NCBI GenBank assembly: GCA_964527595.1
Contig: CAZGPI010000001.1
Coordinates: forward strand, 186,001-250,000
Length of the DNA: 64,000 nucleotides
Source of the DNA: GWF2-38-10 sp964527595
GTDB lineage: Bacteria; Babelota; Babeliae; Babelales; RVW-14
Direction of reading: 5' to 3'
Shown: in pieces, positions 24,523 to 33,425 of the stretch
How the letters are laid out: each line of letters starts with the position of its first letter
Numbering within the stretch: position 1 is the first letter of the stretch
The notes under the pieces: model-generated
What the model saw: the letters and a program-made list of their open reading frames with translations, nothing else
Told to the model about the DNA's origin: nothing
The model's database searches: none
Program-made: the position numbers and the translations under genes

Positions 24523-26817
24523 TTATTCCTTGGCCTCAGCTTCACCTTCAAATGCTTGCGTAAATCCGCAGGCCTTATCAGGACAATTTTGAGACATCGT
24601 ACCATCCTTGTTCTTAACCACAACAAGATATGGCGATTTGTTACATTTTGGACAAGGGATTTCATTCACCCCGCCAAAGATAGCAAACTTACATCCAGGG
24701 TAACCGGTACATCCCCAAAAACTTCCACCCCTCCAGCGTCGCTTGCTAATAGGTTTTCCGCATTGAGGGCATGGCATCTTAAGCTGTTCTTGGTGAATAT
24801 ACTTACATTCTGGATAACCTGGACAACTCAGAAACGGACCAAATTTGCCCATTTTTTTGACCAAGTTTTTACCGCACTGAGGACACTTTAGTAAGCTTTC
24901 TTCGGCCGTTGGCTTAACCAACTCAATTTTACCTTCTTCGTTACGGGTAAAAGCTGAGGTAAATTTGCATTCTGGGTATTTTGAACAACCCAAAAATTCA
25001 CCGGTTCGTCCAAACCTGATGGCCATATGCCCACCGCAATCTGGACAAGCAACGTCGGTCAAAACAACCTTACGAGATGCTTCTTGACCACCAAATTTTT
25101 CTAAATCTGCTTTGAACTTTCCATAGAAAAGGTGGAGCACCGTATCACGATCCGCCTCACCCTGTTCAATTTTATCTAAACCTTCTTCCATGGTTGCAGT
25201 AAAGGTAACGTTGATAATGTCGGGCAAATTTTTGACCAACATTTCGGTTACTGCTTTACCCAATTCGGTAGGCACAAACCGTTTATTTTCTTTCTCTGCA
25301 TAACCACGTTTTTGGATAGTCGATAAAATAGCGGCATAAGTACTTGGACGACCAATGCCCTTTTTTTCAAGTTCTTTAACCAAACTAGCTTCAGTATATC
25401 GAGCTGGCGGTTGCGTGAAATGCTGTTTTGGTTCTGTTTTTTTGAGTTTTAAAGGAGCGTTTTCGGCGATGCTCTTAGGAATTTTGACATTCGCTTCTTC
25501 CTCATCTTCCTCGACAATATAAACCTTCAAAAAACCATCAAACATTAATGTCGAACCGGTTGCCTTAAAGGTAAATTTGCCGCCATCAATAAGAACTTGG
25601 CGTTGAAAAAACTCGGCCGGTTCCATTTGGCAAGCAACAAATCGCTTCCAAATAAGGCCATAAAGCTTTGCCTCGTCGGGCGAAACAAATTTTGCAACGT
25701 ATTGCGGCGTAATGTTAACATCAATTGGCCTGACTGCTTCGTGGGCGTCTTGCGCGCCTTTTTTTGAGTATACAAAGGCTGATTTTGGCAAATATTCCTT
25801 GCCATATTCCTTGCCAATAAACTCACGAACGGTAGCTAATGCTGTATCGGCAATACGTAAAGAGTCGGTACGCATATAGGTAATCAACGCTTCAGGAGAA
25901 CCATCGGCAAGCGGTACACCTTCGTACAATCGTTGAGCAACTTTCATCGTTTTGTCTACCGAAAATCCAAGCTTATTGTAAGCGTCTTGCTGTAATGTAC
26001 TGGTCATAAACGGTGGCGTTGGATTTTTATAACGTTTTTTATCGGTAATTTTGGTAACCGAAAATTGTTCTTTAACCAATGCGGCCAGAACCTTATCGGT
26101 ATCTTCTTTATTGGTTGGCTTAAAGTTTTTGGACGAAATCTTAAAGAGCTCGGCCGTAAATTCTGATCCATCCTCAAGCGTAAAAACGCCAAGCACCGAC
26201 CAATATTCTTCGGTAACGAACGATTTAATTTCATCTTCTCGATTACATACAAGCAATAAAGCAACCGATTGTACGCGCCCGGCAGATAAGCCCTTGGCAA
26301 TCTTTTTCCAAAGGATCGGGGAAACTTCGTATCCCACCCATCGGTCCAAAATACGGCGAGCTTGCTGAGCATTGACCTTATTCATGTCAATTTCGGTCTT
26401 ATTTTTAATAGCCTCGAGAATTGCAGGCTTGGTAATTTCGTTAAAGGTTATGCGATGAATTTTTGCATCATCGGCAAATACCTTTGATATCTCCTGGCAT
26501 ATATGCCAAGAGATAATCTCTCCCTCGCGGTCAGGGTCAGATGCTAATAGAATCTCACTCGAATCTCGCGCCTGTTTGCAAATATCGGATATCGTACTGG
26601 CCTTGTTTTTAAGCGGAACATACTCAAGTTCAATCTTGTTATCTTCCGTTATACCAACGCCAAGACGACGTTCAGGCAAATCCATAACATGCCCAAAAGT
26701 AGACATGATCCTGAAATCTTTGCCCAAAAACTTAGAAATAGTCTTAATCTTTGCCGGCGACTCAACAATGAGAAGCTTTGGTCCTTTTTCATTCATAGTC
26801 TTTTTTCTTCTGCCCAT
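24523..26817 (-). CDS. topA: DNA topoisomerase I
   Basis: Type IA topoisomerase of 764 residues that relaxes negative supercoils. The Toprim domain shows LLIVESPAKIKTISKFLG and ILLASDPDREGEIISWHI. The catalytic tyrosine lies in ITYMRTDSLRI. KGIGRPSTYAAILSTIQKRGY is also typical. The C-terminus carries four zinc ribbons: CPDCGG..CSKYPEC, CPQCGK..CPGYPEC, CPQCGK..CTGYPGC and a divergent CPKCNK..CPDKAC. The ATG at 26817 has GGGGGAG 2-3 bases upstream; the ATG at 26796 gives the more usual N-terminus MNEKGPKLLIVES and is the alternative. Confidence 0.97.
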   Translation of the reverse strand: MGRRKKTMNEKGPKLLIVESPAKIKTISKFLGKDFRIMSTFGHVMDLPERRLGVGITEDNKIELEYVPLKNKASTISDICKQARDSSEILLASDPDREGEIISWHICQEISKVFADDAKIHRITFNEITKPAILEAIKNKTEIDMNKVNAQQARRILDRWVGYEVSPILWKKIAKGLSAGRVQSVALLLVCNREDEIKSFVTEEYWSVLGVFTLEDGSEFTAELFKISSKNFKPTNKEDTDKVLAALVKEQFSVTKITDKKRYKNPTPPFMTSTLQQDAYNKLGFSVDKTMKVAQRLYEGVPLADGSPEALITYMRTDSLRIADTALATVREFIGKEYGKEYLPKSAFVYSKKGAQDAHEAVRPIDVNITPQYVAKFVSPDEAKLYGLIWKRFVACQMEPAEFFQRQVLIDGGKFTFKATGSTLMFDGFLKVYIVEEDEEEANVKIPKSIAENAPLKLKKTEPKQHFTQPPARYTEASLVKELEKKGIGRPSTYAAILSTIQKRGYAEKENKRFVPTELGKAVTEMLVKNLPDIINVTFTATMEEGLDKIEQGEADRDTVLHLFYGKFKADLEKFGGQEASRKVVLTDVACPDCGGHMAIRFGRTGEFLGCSKYPECKFTSAFTRNEEGKIELVKPTAEESLLKCPQCGKNLVKKMGKFGPFLSCPGYPECKYIHQEQLKMPCPQCGKPISKRRWRGGSFWGCTGYPGCKFAIFGGVNEIPCPKCNKSPYLVVVKNKDGTMSQNCPDKACGFTQAFEGEAEAKE

Positions 26818-27166
26818 ATCTCCCCCACCAAGGTTAATATTTAAGCTACTACCCCGTGGTAATCTACTCTACATATACATGAGTGCTTTATTTTAATCAA
26901 TTGAAAATTTCTCATTAAAGTAATTTACCTCAGGCTTTTGTAACATTTCTATTTTAAGTCTATGAATAAAATTTATAACTTGTCAATTATTATTAAAAAT
27001 ATCAACAATATCTGTGGCTTAATATAAACACAATGACCTCAAATGAGTGGTCTTCATTCTTGAATTGTTCTGTTTCTTCTCTAACCCCTGGAAAACAACC
27101 AAAAGCGTGCTATACTTGCCTTGTGTTTTAACCAACTTTGATACAATTTTGCCTTGGATTTTGACC

Positions 27167-28522
27167 ATGAAAAGAATAGTAGATGCTTATCTTACTCAAT
27201 GGAAGACCGATTCGGACAAAAAGCCACTCTTATTGAGGGGTGCTCGACAAGTTGGTAAAACTCACGCTGCGCGAGAGCTTGGAAAAAAATTTGATCATTT
27301 TGTAGAAATCAACTTTGAGCGAGATCAACGCATGCTCGCCATCTTTGATAATGATAAAAGTTTAGACCCTAAGCGCATAATCCAAGACATTTTTGCAATA
27401 GACGACAAAAAAATCATTCCAGGATCAACGTTGCTTTTTTTTGATGAGATTCAAAATGCGCCTAGAGCTATTACGGCACTCCGCTACTTCTACGAAGAAA
27501 TGCCAGAGCTTCATGTTATCGCAGCTGGATCGTTATTGGATTTTGCTATCGAAAAAATCGGCATTCCAGTCGGTAGGGTTCGATCGATATACATGTACCC
27601 ATTATCATTTATGGAATTTTTGGCTGCAACGGGGAATGCTAATGTTGTTGAGCAATTGCTGGAAAAAGAAAACATTGTTTACAGCTCAGGAGTTCATGCA
27701 ATTTTATTGGATATGGTTGGTAAATACTTAGCCGTTGGTGGCATGCCTGAGGCGGTCAATCGATGGGTGACAACTAGCAACATCAACGAATGCCTCATGG
27801 TGCACCAGGATATCATTGACACTTATCAACAAGATTTTGGCAAGTACGCAAGAACATCACAAATTGATCACGTTGAACGCGTCTTTGGCAGTATACCACA
27901 CCAACTTGGGGGGAAATTTAAATATACGGTTATTGAAGGTGATTACCGAAAGCGTGAATTAGCACCAGCGCTTGATTTACTGAAAACTGCGGGAGTTGTT
28001 CATAAAATTTTTCATACGGCTGCTCAGGGCATTCCATTAGGCGCCGAGGTTGATTTGGATTGCTATAAGGCAATGTTAATGGATGTTGCTATAAGCCAAA
28101 AAGTTTTGGGGTTAGAAACGGGATCGTGGATTCTGCAACCCTTAGAGGCATTTACCAATAAAGGAGCCATCGTTGAGGCCTTTGTAGGGCAAGAAATCTT
28201 GGCGTATGCTGATCCACGCAAAAGAGCACAACTTTATTACTGGCAACGCGCAGCTAAAAATAGTACCGCTGAAATTGATTATCTTTTACAAGATCAAGAA
28301 AACATTATTCCTATTGAAGTAAAAAGTGGCCACGGATCAACGCTACGAAGCTTACACTTTTTTCTAGAATCGCACGCTCGATCCCCTTACGGTATTCGCT
28401 TTTCGGCGCAAAATTATTCTGAATACCAAAAAGTTCATTCATACCCTTTATATGTCGTTGCCAAAGTAATAAGTAAAGATAATCAGGAAATGGCACAAGC
28501 TATCCAAAAGCTGATTTTGTAA
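27167..28522 (+). CDS. AAA ATPase with DUF4143/PD-(D/E)xK-like C-terminus (copy A)
   Basis: 451 residues from the ATG at 27167 (the frame is open 120 bases further upstream but reads unlike a protein start). Walker A is LLRGARQVGKTHAA (about residue 22-35) and Walker B LFFDEIQNAPRA. The sensor-like IAAGSLLDFA and YPLSFMEFL are typical of the AAA_14/DUF4143 family. The C-terminus has AEIDYLLQD..IIPIEVKSG, a PD-(D/E)xK nuclease-like core. These ATPases are abundant and patchily distributed in bacteria and archaea; their function is unresolved and a defence or mobile role is often suspected. The 349-base gap to topA holds only AT-rich sequence with no clear promoter. Confidence 0.85.
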   Translation: MKRIVDAYLTQWKTDSDKKPLLLRGARQVGKTHAARELGKKFDHFVEINFERDQRMLAIFDNDKSLDPKRIIQDIFAIDDKKIIPGSTLLFFDEIQNAPRAITALRYFYEEMPELHVIAAGSLLDFAIEKIGIPVGRVRSIYMYPLSFMEFLAATGNANVVEQLLEKENIVYSSGVHAILLDMVGKYLAVGGMPEAVNRWVTTSNINECLMVHQDIIDTYQQDFGKYARTSQIDHVERVFGSIPHQLGGKFKYTVIEGDYRKRELAPALDLLKTAGVVHKIFHTAAQGIPLGAEVDLDCYKAMLMDVAISQKVLGLETGSWILQPLEAFTNKGAIVEAFVGQEILAYADPRKRAQLYYWQRAAKNSTAEIDYLLQDQENIIPIEVKSGHGSTLRSLHFFLESHARSPYGIRFSAQNYSEYQKVHSYPLYVVAKVISKDNQEMAQAIQKLIL

Positions 28523-28564
28523 ATTTTAGTGCCATAATTTTTCTCCTCTACCTTTTTTAAAAAC

Positions 28565-28596
28565 AAAAGAGCCGCCCGTTTTTCGGCGGCTCTTTT
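28565..28596. terminator. Bidirectional terminator
   Basis: Inverted repeat AAAAGAGCCGCC / GGCGGCTCTTTT (12 bp perfect, 8-nt loop) with flanking A and T runs, between the converging genes ending at 28522 and 28626. Confidence 0.9.
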
Positions 28597-28625
28597 TTCT
28601 ATTGAAGCTTCGAGATACGTTGCTA

Positions 28626-29348
28626 TTATCGTCTTCTGTTTTGCACGCGAAGAAGTTGTTGTTTAAGTCCTTCAATCTTCTGATACGTATTACTAAGGAC
28701 GCTGTCACCATATAAGCTAATAATCAAACGGTTAATCCTTGCAATTTCCATTTCAAGCTGCCAGAAATCGCTACCAGGAAATTGTTTTTGGCGCTTAACC
28801 ATCGCCTCATTTATCTGCGCTTTTTGCAAATCAAATCGGGTTAATCGTTCTTTCTGTAAAGATGTCATTGAGCCTGCTAATAATGCTAAGCGCTCGTTTA
28901 AGATGGTCTCTAAACGGCTTATCTCCCTATTAATCGAAGCATCGGCTATTGCTTTCCTCTCAGCTTCGATTTTTGCTCTTTCAGCTTCGAATTTTGCTCT
29001 TTCAGCTTCGACCTCAGCTTTCGTTACGTTCCTCTTCGCATTTTCTTTCGTTATTATGTATGCTTGACCATCAATAACGTCGCTTTCCCATATTAGATAA
29101 CCAACACGGTCAGGCTCCATTAACTTTATTTGAAGGCGTTTACGCCCATGCAATGGAACAATTCTTTTATTTCCATCGGTTTTGTAATCATAAAAAAAAC
29201 CCTGACTCGTACATTGTGCATCATTACAAAACCCAATCTGATCGTTTTGCGTTGTGTAACCTTCCGGAAGTATAAGCGTTACGTCACCACGCGCGCCCCC
29301 AACAAAAGCAGCCAATAACACAACGGCTAAACTAATTCTATTCTTCAT
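28626..29348 (-). CDS. Exported coiled-coil protein with heptad repeats
   Basis: 240 residues. The signal peptide ISLAVVLLAAFVGGARG is followed by a globular part of about 85 residues with two Cys (GFCNDAQCTSQG). A long charged helix begins with three exact heptads VEAERAK-FEAERAK-IEAERKA (21-nt DNA period at about 28960-29022). The C-terminal half (LQKAQINEAMVKRQKQF) is also helical. GGGAAGGG lies upstream of the ATG. A C9 tract sits in a candidate promoter about 95 bases upstream. No family is recognised; surface or periplasmic. Confidence 0.75.
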   Translation of the reverse strand: MKNRISLAVVLLAAFVGGARGDVTLILPEGYTTQNDQIGFCNDAQCTSQGFFYDYKTDGNKRIVPLHGRKRLQIKLMEPDRVGYLIWESDVIDGQAYIITKENAKRNVTKAEVEAERAKFEAERAKIEAERKAIADASINREISRLETILNERLALLAGSMTSLQKERLTRFDLQKAQINEAMVKRQKQFPGSDFWQLEMEIARINRLIISLYGDSVLSNTYQKIEGLKQQLLRVQNRRR

Positions 29349-29435
29349 CGCAAACCCTTCCCTTTAGATTAATTTTCGGATGACAAGACGCGGCGCTCGC
29401 CACAAAACATTTCCATCCATTATTTTACCTTATCA

Positions 29436-29458
29436 CAAAGAGGGGGGGGGTATTGCAA
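29436..29458 (-). promoter_or_regulatory. Candidate promoter with C9 tract (minus strand)
   Basis: On the minus strand TTGCAA begins at 29458 and TGATAA lies 17 bases further on (just beyond 29436); nine C residues (G9 at 29442-29450 on the plus strand) fill the spacer. The layout matches the candidate promoters of the duplicated secreted-protein genes. Inference from pattern only. Confidence 0.4.
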
Positions 29459-29493
29459 GTAGTAAATAAAATAACGCAACATAGCGCTTTTCG

Positions 29494-29560
29494 ACTCTAA
29501 ATGTAAACACATCTTTACACTTAGAGTCTCTATGTGCTAAATTGTCTTTACACATAGAGT
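29494..29560 (+). promoter_or_regulatory. Operator-like repeat cluster
   Basis: ACTCTAAATGTAAA (29494-29507) is the near-perfect inverse of TTTACACTTAGAGT (29514-29527). The 16-mer TCTTTACACTTAGAGT (29512-29527) recurs with one change as TCTTTACACATAGAGT (29545-29560), 33 bases or about three helical turns apart. CTCTATGTG at 29527-29536 also pairs with CACATAGAG. It directly precedes the ribosome binding site of the ATPase at 29583 and looks like a regulator binding array or attenuating structure. Confidence 0.6.
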
Positions 29561-29582
29561 TTTAAGGATTAAGGAGTTTTAT

Positions 29583-30746
29583 ATGCTTATTAAGCGTTTA
29601 TTTTGGCAAAAAATGATTCAAGAAGCCTGGTCTGAGCGAAATGTAATATGGCTTATGGGTATAAGAAGAGTAGGAAAAACAAGTCTTTGTAAAAGCATGG
29701 AAAACATTGAATACTTTGATTGCGAAAGCCCAAGAACACGCCAATTATTTTCTGATCCAGAGGGTTTTTTAGAAAGCAAACAGAATAAATATATTGCGCT
29801 CGATGAAATTCATCGCCTTGATAATCCATCCGAGCTTTTAAAATTAGCTGCCGATCATTATCCCTCGGTAAAAATTATCGCCACCGGTTCTTCAACATTA
29901 GGCGCTAGTGCAAAATTCAAAGATACGTTAACCGGCCGCAAAATTGAAATTTGGCTCCCCCCAATGCTTTTACAAGATTTGGAATTATTTGGGAATACCG
30001 ACATTCGCCATAGATTTTTATTTGGAGGCCTTCCATCTTTTTTTGCTGCAAAAGAATTGCCTGAAAGATATTTTCAGGAATGGGTTGATGCCTTCTGGGC
30101 AAAGGACATTCAAGATATCTTTAGCGTAGGAAAACGATCAGCTTTTCAAAAATTTACCGAATTATTGATGGCAAATAGCGGCGGACTATTTGAGGCAACT
30201 CGATATACCGCGCCTTGCGAGGTAAGTCGTCCAACTATAGCCAATTACCTTACCGTTCTTGAAGAAACATTTGTAGTACATATAATCCGACCATTTTCTA
30301 CGCACAAACCAACAGAAATTGTTACTGCGCCAAAAGTATATGGATTTGATACCGGATTTATATGCCATGCAAAAGGAAGAACCGAATTACGGGCAGAAGA
30401 TTTAGGTTTTATGTGGGAACACTGCGTGCTCAACGAAATGCATGGACGCCTTCAGTCACGCTCAATAAATTACTGGCGCGACAAAAGTGGCCATGAAATT
30501 GACTTTGTCATTCGAAACAAAAAAAACAATTCAATCACGGCAATAGAATGCAAATTTTTAACACACCAAGATGATTCAACCTTAGCCGCTCTTGCGAAAA
30601 ACTTTGAAGCTTTTCGGCAGCATTATCCACAAGGAGAAAACTTTGTGGTCGCAACCAATATCGACCAGCCAATGACAAGACGTTATAATGACCTGCCTAT
30701 TTCTTTTGTCGGCATAAATGACTTAATTAATGGACTTAGTAAATAA
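29583..30746 (+). CDS. AAA ATPase with DUF4143/PD-(D/E)xK-like C-terminus (copy B)
   Basis: 387 residues. Walker A WLMGIRRVGKTSLCKS (about residue 20-35), Walker B YIALDEIHRLD, sensor IIATGSSTLGASAKF, a central winged-helix-like part (SRPTIANYLTVLEETFVV) and the C-terminal nuclease-like core GHEIDFVIRNKKN..AIECKF. Same family as the ATPase at 27167 but only distantly similar, so not a recent duplicate. AAGGAG precedes the ATG. A striking repeat cluster in its 5' region suggests regulated expression. Function unknown. Confidence 0.85.
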   Translation: MLIKRLFWQKMIQEAWSERNVIWLMGIRRVGKTSLCKSMENIEYFDCESPRTRQLFSDPEGFLESKQNKYIALDEIHRLDNPSELLKLAADHYPSVKIIATGSSTLGASAKFKDTLTGRKIEIWLPPMLLQDLELFGNTDIRHRFLFGGLPSFFAAKELPERYFQEWVDAFWAKDIQDIFSVGKRSAFQKFTELLMANSGGLFEATRYTAPCEVSRPTIANYLTVLEETFVVHIIRPFSTHKPTEIVTAPKVYGFDTGFICHAKGRTELRAEDLGFMWEHCVLNEMHGRLQSRSINYWRDKSGHEIDFVIRNKKNNSITAIECKFLTHQDDSTLAALAKNFEAFRQHYPQGENFVVATNIDQPMTRRYNDLPISFVGINDLINGLSK

Positions 30747-30899
30747 AGAAGTGTTTTCACGCGATATGCTTAAAATCAAAAGAACCGCATCCAAAACGCT
30801 TTTCTTTTTCATTCTCTTGCGTTACATTAACCGAGCTATTATGTTAAATGCGACAATGGCAGTCTGATGAGAGTAACCCAAAGCTATTTATGAGGACAC

Positions 30900-31766
30900 A
30901 TGAGGTTTGAAGACATTTCAGTAACCTGGAAAGATTCCCTATCGCTTCTTGCATGGAAAGAGTTAAGACTTTTATTGCTCGCAAGCCTTAACAACTTTAG
31001 ACGAGCGCTCAAGCTCACCGTAAAACATTTTTGGTGGCTTTGGGCATTATGGCTTGCGTTACTCACGCTTCCCTTGCTATTTAAGGTTGTTATTACCCCC
31101 CACCCCTTGTTTGATCCTGCCATCCTAGCAAAAGCTACATCGCTAACATTACCCTATAATGCACCAATTTTTTCGAGCCTATTTTGGGCAATATCGAGCA
31201 TCGTGTTTGTGTCCGGAATTATCGGCACCATTATCAATTTTACCTATTACCTATCAACCCGAGCATCGGTTGAGGCAAAAAACAGTTCTTACTATGTTAA
31301 TCATTTTTCAAAGATCTTTTTCTTTGTCGTGGCACAATCGCTTGCAACCTTTTGCGTAACTCCTTTATTTCTTATTCCAACATTATTTTCATCAAGCCCC
31401 GTTACCGCTTGGCTTACCGGCTCGCTCACCTATGGACTGCTTTCGCTTCCAATCATTGCTGGCTATACATTCCTTGATTTTGAAAACGCCAAAATCTTAC
31501 AGATACTTAAAAAGGGGTTATTGCTCTTTGTTCATTTTCTCCCACTTTTTTTAGTATTTAGCTTGTTTAACTTCGCTTTGCTCTATTTGTTATATGGAAT
31601 TGCGCTTCTCCTTATTTCGGTAATTACTTCACAAATACTGATCGTAGGCATCGTCTTAAGTGTCTTTTTGCTACAAACACTTATTTTTGGGCTTTTTACC
31701 TGCTCCTGCTATGCTACGCTGTATATAAAAGTAAAACACGCTCACCCAAACTTATTTTTTGCATAA
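30900..31766 (+). CDS. Multi-TM membrane protein of unknown function (first of pair)
   Basis: 288 residues with about six hydrophobic helices (for example ALWLALLTLPLLFKVVI and LLFVHFLPLFLVFSLFNFA). An amphipathic N-terminus (LLLLASLNNFRRALKLTVKH) resembles that of the next gene. GAGG precedes the ATG. It opens a nine-gene, tightly spaced plus-strand run that includes plsC and the bat genes. No domain is recognised; a role in the envelope is inferred from context. The 153-base gap upstream holds no feature I can support. Confidence 0.7.
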   Translation: MRFEDISVTWKDSLSLLAWKELRLLLLASLNNFRRALKLTVKHFWWLWALWLALLTLPLLFKVVITPHPLFDPAILAKATSLTLPYNAPIFSSLFWAISSIVFVSGIIGTIINFTYYLSTRASVEAKNSSYYVNHFSKIFFFVVAQSLATFCVTPLFLIPTLFSSSPVTAWLTGSLTYGLLSLPIIAGYTFLDFENAKILQILKKGLLLFVHFLPLFLVFSLFNFALLYLLYGIALLLISVITSQILIVGIVLSVFLLQTLIFGLFTCSCYATLYIKVKHAHPNLFFA

Positions 31767-31775
31767 CGAGTACCT

Positions 31776-32657
31776 ATGAAAATTATTTTAGACCATTGGC
31801 TACAGTCATTCCTCTTTTTTACACCATTAAAGCTTAAGGCGCTTTTGGTAACATCGGCAAAACGTTATGTAAGGGCACTCAAGACAGTTCTCAGCCGCTT
31901 TGGCATCCTATTGGTTGCCGATGCGATTTTGTTCATGATTTTTGGCAATGTGGTTTTTAAAATCCTTCATATTACGGTACCCACAACACCGCTTAATGTT
32001 TCACTATTCATGATTCTCGTTATCTTGCTCATCGAGGTTAATTGGTTTGTTTTTTCAACGGCAACCCTGCTTTTTATACGCAAAAAGGAAAATACCGAAC
32101 CGTTGATTTATCTTAGGCAAACATTTTTTGCATATTTACAACTTTTACTCTTCTTTTATTTATTGCTTTTGGTTGGTATGGCCTTACTTATAGCCTTTGG
32201 CATTATCAAAATGCCTCAATTTCACTGGGCATTTATCGCTTGCCACGCAATGGCAAAACTTCTTATTACTTTTTATTGGCTTGATTCGCCGGTAACAATT
32301 AAGGATGCCTTTTTTTCAATTGAAAAAGCGGTCAACTGCTTTATCTATAATCTTCCGATATTTGCCTTTTTTCTCGTTATACTTTGGTGCTTTGATGCAG
32401 GCCTTATGGCTCTTTTCTTGGATACCTCAAAAATAAATGGTTATGATTCGGCTATTCTTATAACTCGAACCGAACAACTGGTGAAATTTTCTCCAACTCA
32501 AATTACCGTTTTCAAATTTCTCGCCTTTAGATATTCGATATTCTTTATCAAATATCTATGGACCAGCCTTGTGTTTGTTTTTTATGATCAAAAAAAGGGG
32601 CTCGCTTATTCAAATAGCTGCCTTGATAAGCTTCAAGAAGAACAACCACCACAATGA
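31776..32657 (+). CDS. Multi-TM membrane protein of unknown function (second of pair)
   Basis: 293 residues, about six membrane helices (for example FGILLVADAILFMIFGNVV and LLLFFYLLLLVGMALLIAF). It shares size, topology and the N-terminal pattern (KALLVTSAKRYVRALKTVL) with the gene 9 bases upstream, so the two are probably old paralogs forming a complex. Its stop overlaps the plsC start by four bases (ATGA), indicating translational coupling to phospholipid synthesis. Confidence 0.7.
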   Translation: MKIILDHWLQSFLFFTPLKLKALLVTSAKRYVRALKTVLSRFGILLVADAILFMIFGNVVFKILHITVPTTPLNVSLFMILVILLIEVNWFVFSTATLLFIRKKENTEPLIYLRQTFFAYLQLLLFFYLLLLVGMALLIAFGIIKMPQFHWAFIACHAMAKLLITFYWLDSPVTIKDAFFSIEKAVNCFIYNLPIFAFFLVILWCFDAGLMALFLDTSKINGYDSAILITRTEQLVKFSPTQITVFKFLAFRYSIFFIKYLWTSLVFVFYDQKKGLAYSNSCLDKLQEEQPPQ

Positions 32658-33415
32658 AAGCTCGCCTAGTTGCCGATATCATCAAAACCGCTATTACCTT
32701 TACCATCTGGGCAATTGTTGCTCCGCTTATAACGTTAATCGGAATCCCTTGTGCGCTTTTGCCGGTAAGATATCGTTTTTCAAATCGTTTGTATTATATT
32801 GGTTCGTACATCGGTTCAATACTCATGGTCAAAGCAACATTTATCAAATTTGACATCAAGGGTAAGAAGAACCTTCTAGAGTACCTAGCCAAACCATCAA
32901 TTATTGCTTGTAATCATAGTTCCGCTATTGATATCCCATTGGTTCAAATGCTTATCGGCCCAAGGCCTCATCTTTGGTTTAGCAAGGCATCATATGCTAA
33001 AATCCCCATTTTTGGCTTTGTATTGCGCCGAATGCATATACTGGTTAAAAGAGAAAGCACGGCATCAAGCACAAATTCTATTACTCAAGCGCTCGACCGA
33101 ACGGCCGGACGCCAAAACCATGTGCTTATTTTCCCTGAGGGAATGCGCCATAACGACGGAACAATTCATCGTTTTTTTTCCGGCTTTGCTGTCATGGCCC
33201 AAGAACTCGATCGGCCAGTTATTCCCGTGGTAGTTTATGGCCTAAATACGGTCTTTTCTAAAGATAGCAAAGTCATCCACTCATCGGCAAACAAGGTGGC
33301 TCTTAGCATTGGCAAACCAATGTGTTATACTGGTGCCGAAACTCGGCAAGAATTTGCAAAACGAGTTCACACATGGTTTGTTAATGAGCTAGAAGAATTA
33401 TCTCGCAACAAATAG
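32654..33415 (+). CDS. plsC: 1-acyl-sn-glycerol-3-phosphate acyltransferase
   Basis: 253 residues. The acyltransferase motif I NHSSAID (about residues 86-92) and motif III FPEGMRHNDG (about residues 160-169) are both intact, preceded by a membrane helix (TIWAIVAPLITLIGIPCALL). The enzyme acylates lysophosphatidate to phosphatidate at the inner membrane. It overlaps the preceding membrane gene by four bases and is 10 bases from batA. Confidence 0.93.
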   Translation: MKARLVADIIKTAITFTIWAIVAPLITLIGIPCALLPVRYRFSNRLYYIGSYIGSILMVKATFIKFDIKGKKNLLEYLAKPSIIACNHSSAIDIPLVQMLIGPRPHLWFSKASYAKIPIFGFVLRRMHILVKRESTASSTNSITQALDRTAGRQNHVLIFPEGMRHNDGTIHRFFSGFAVMAQELDRPVIPVVVYGLNTVFSKDSKVIHSSANKVALSIGKPMCYTGAETRQEFAKRVHTWFVNELEELSRNK

Positions 33416-33425
33416 CGGGGGGCGC

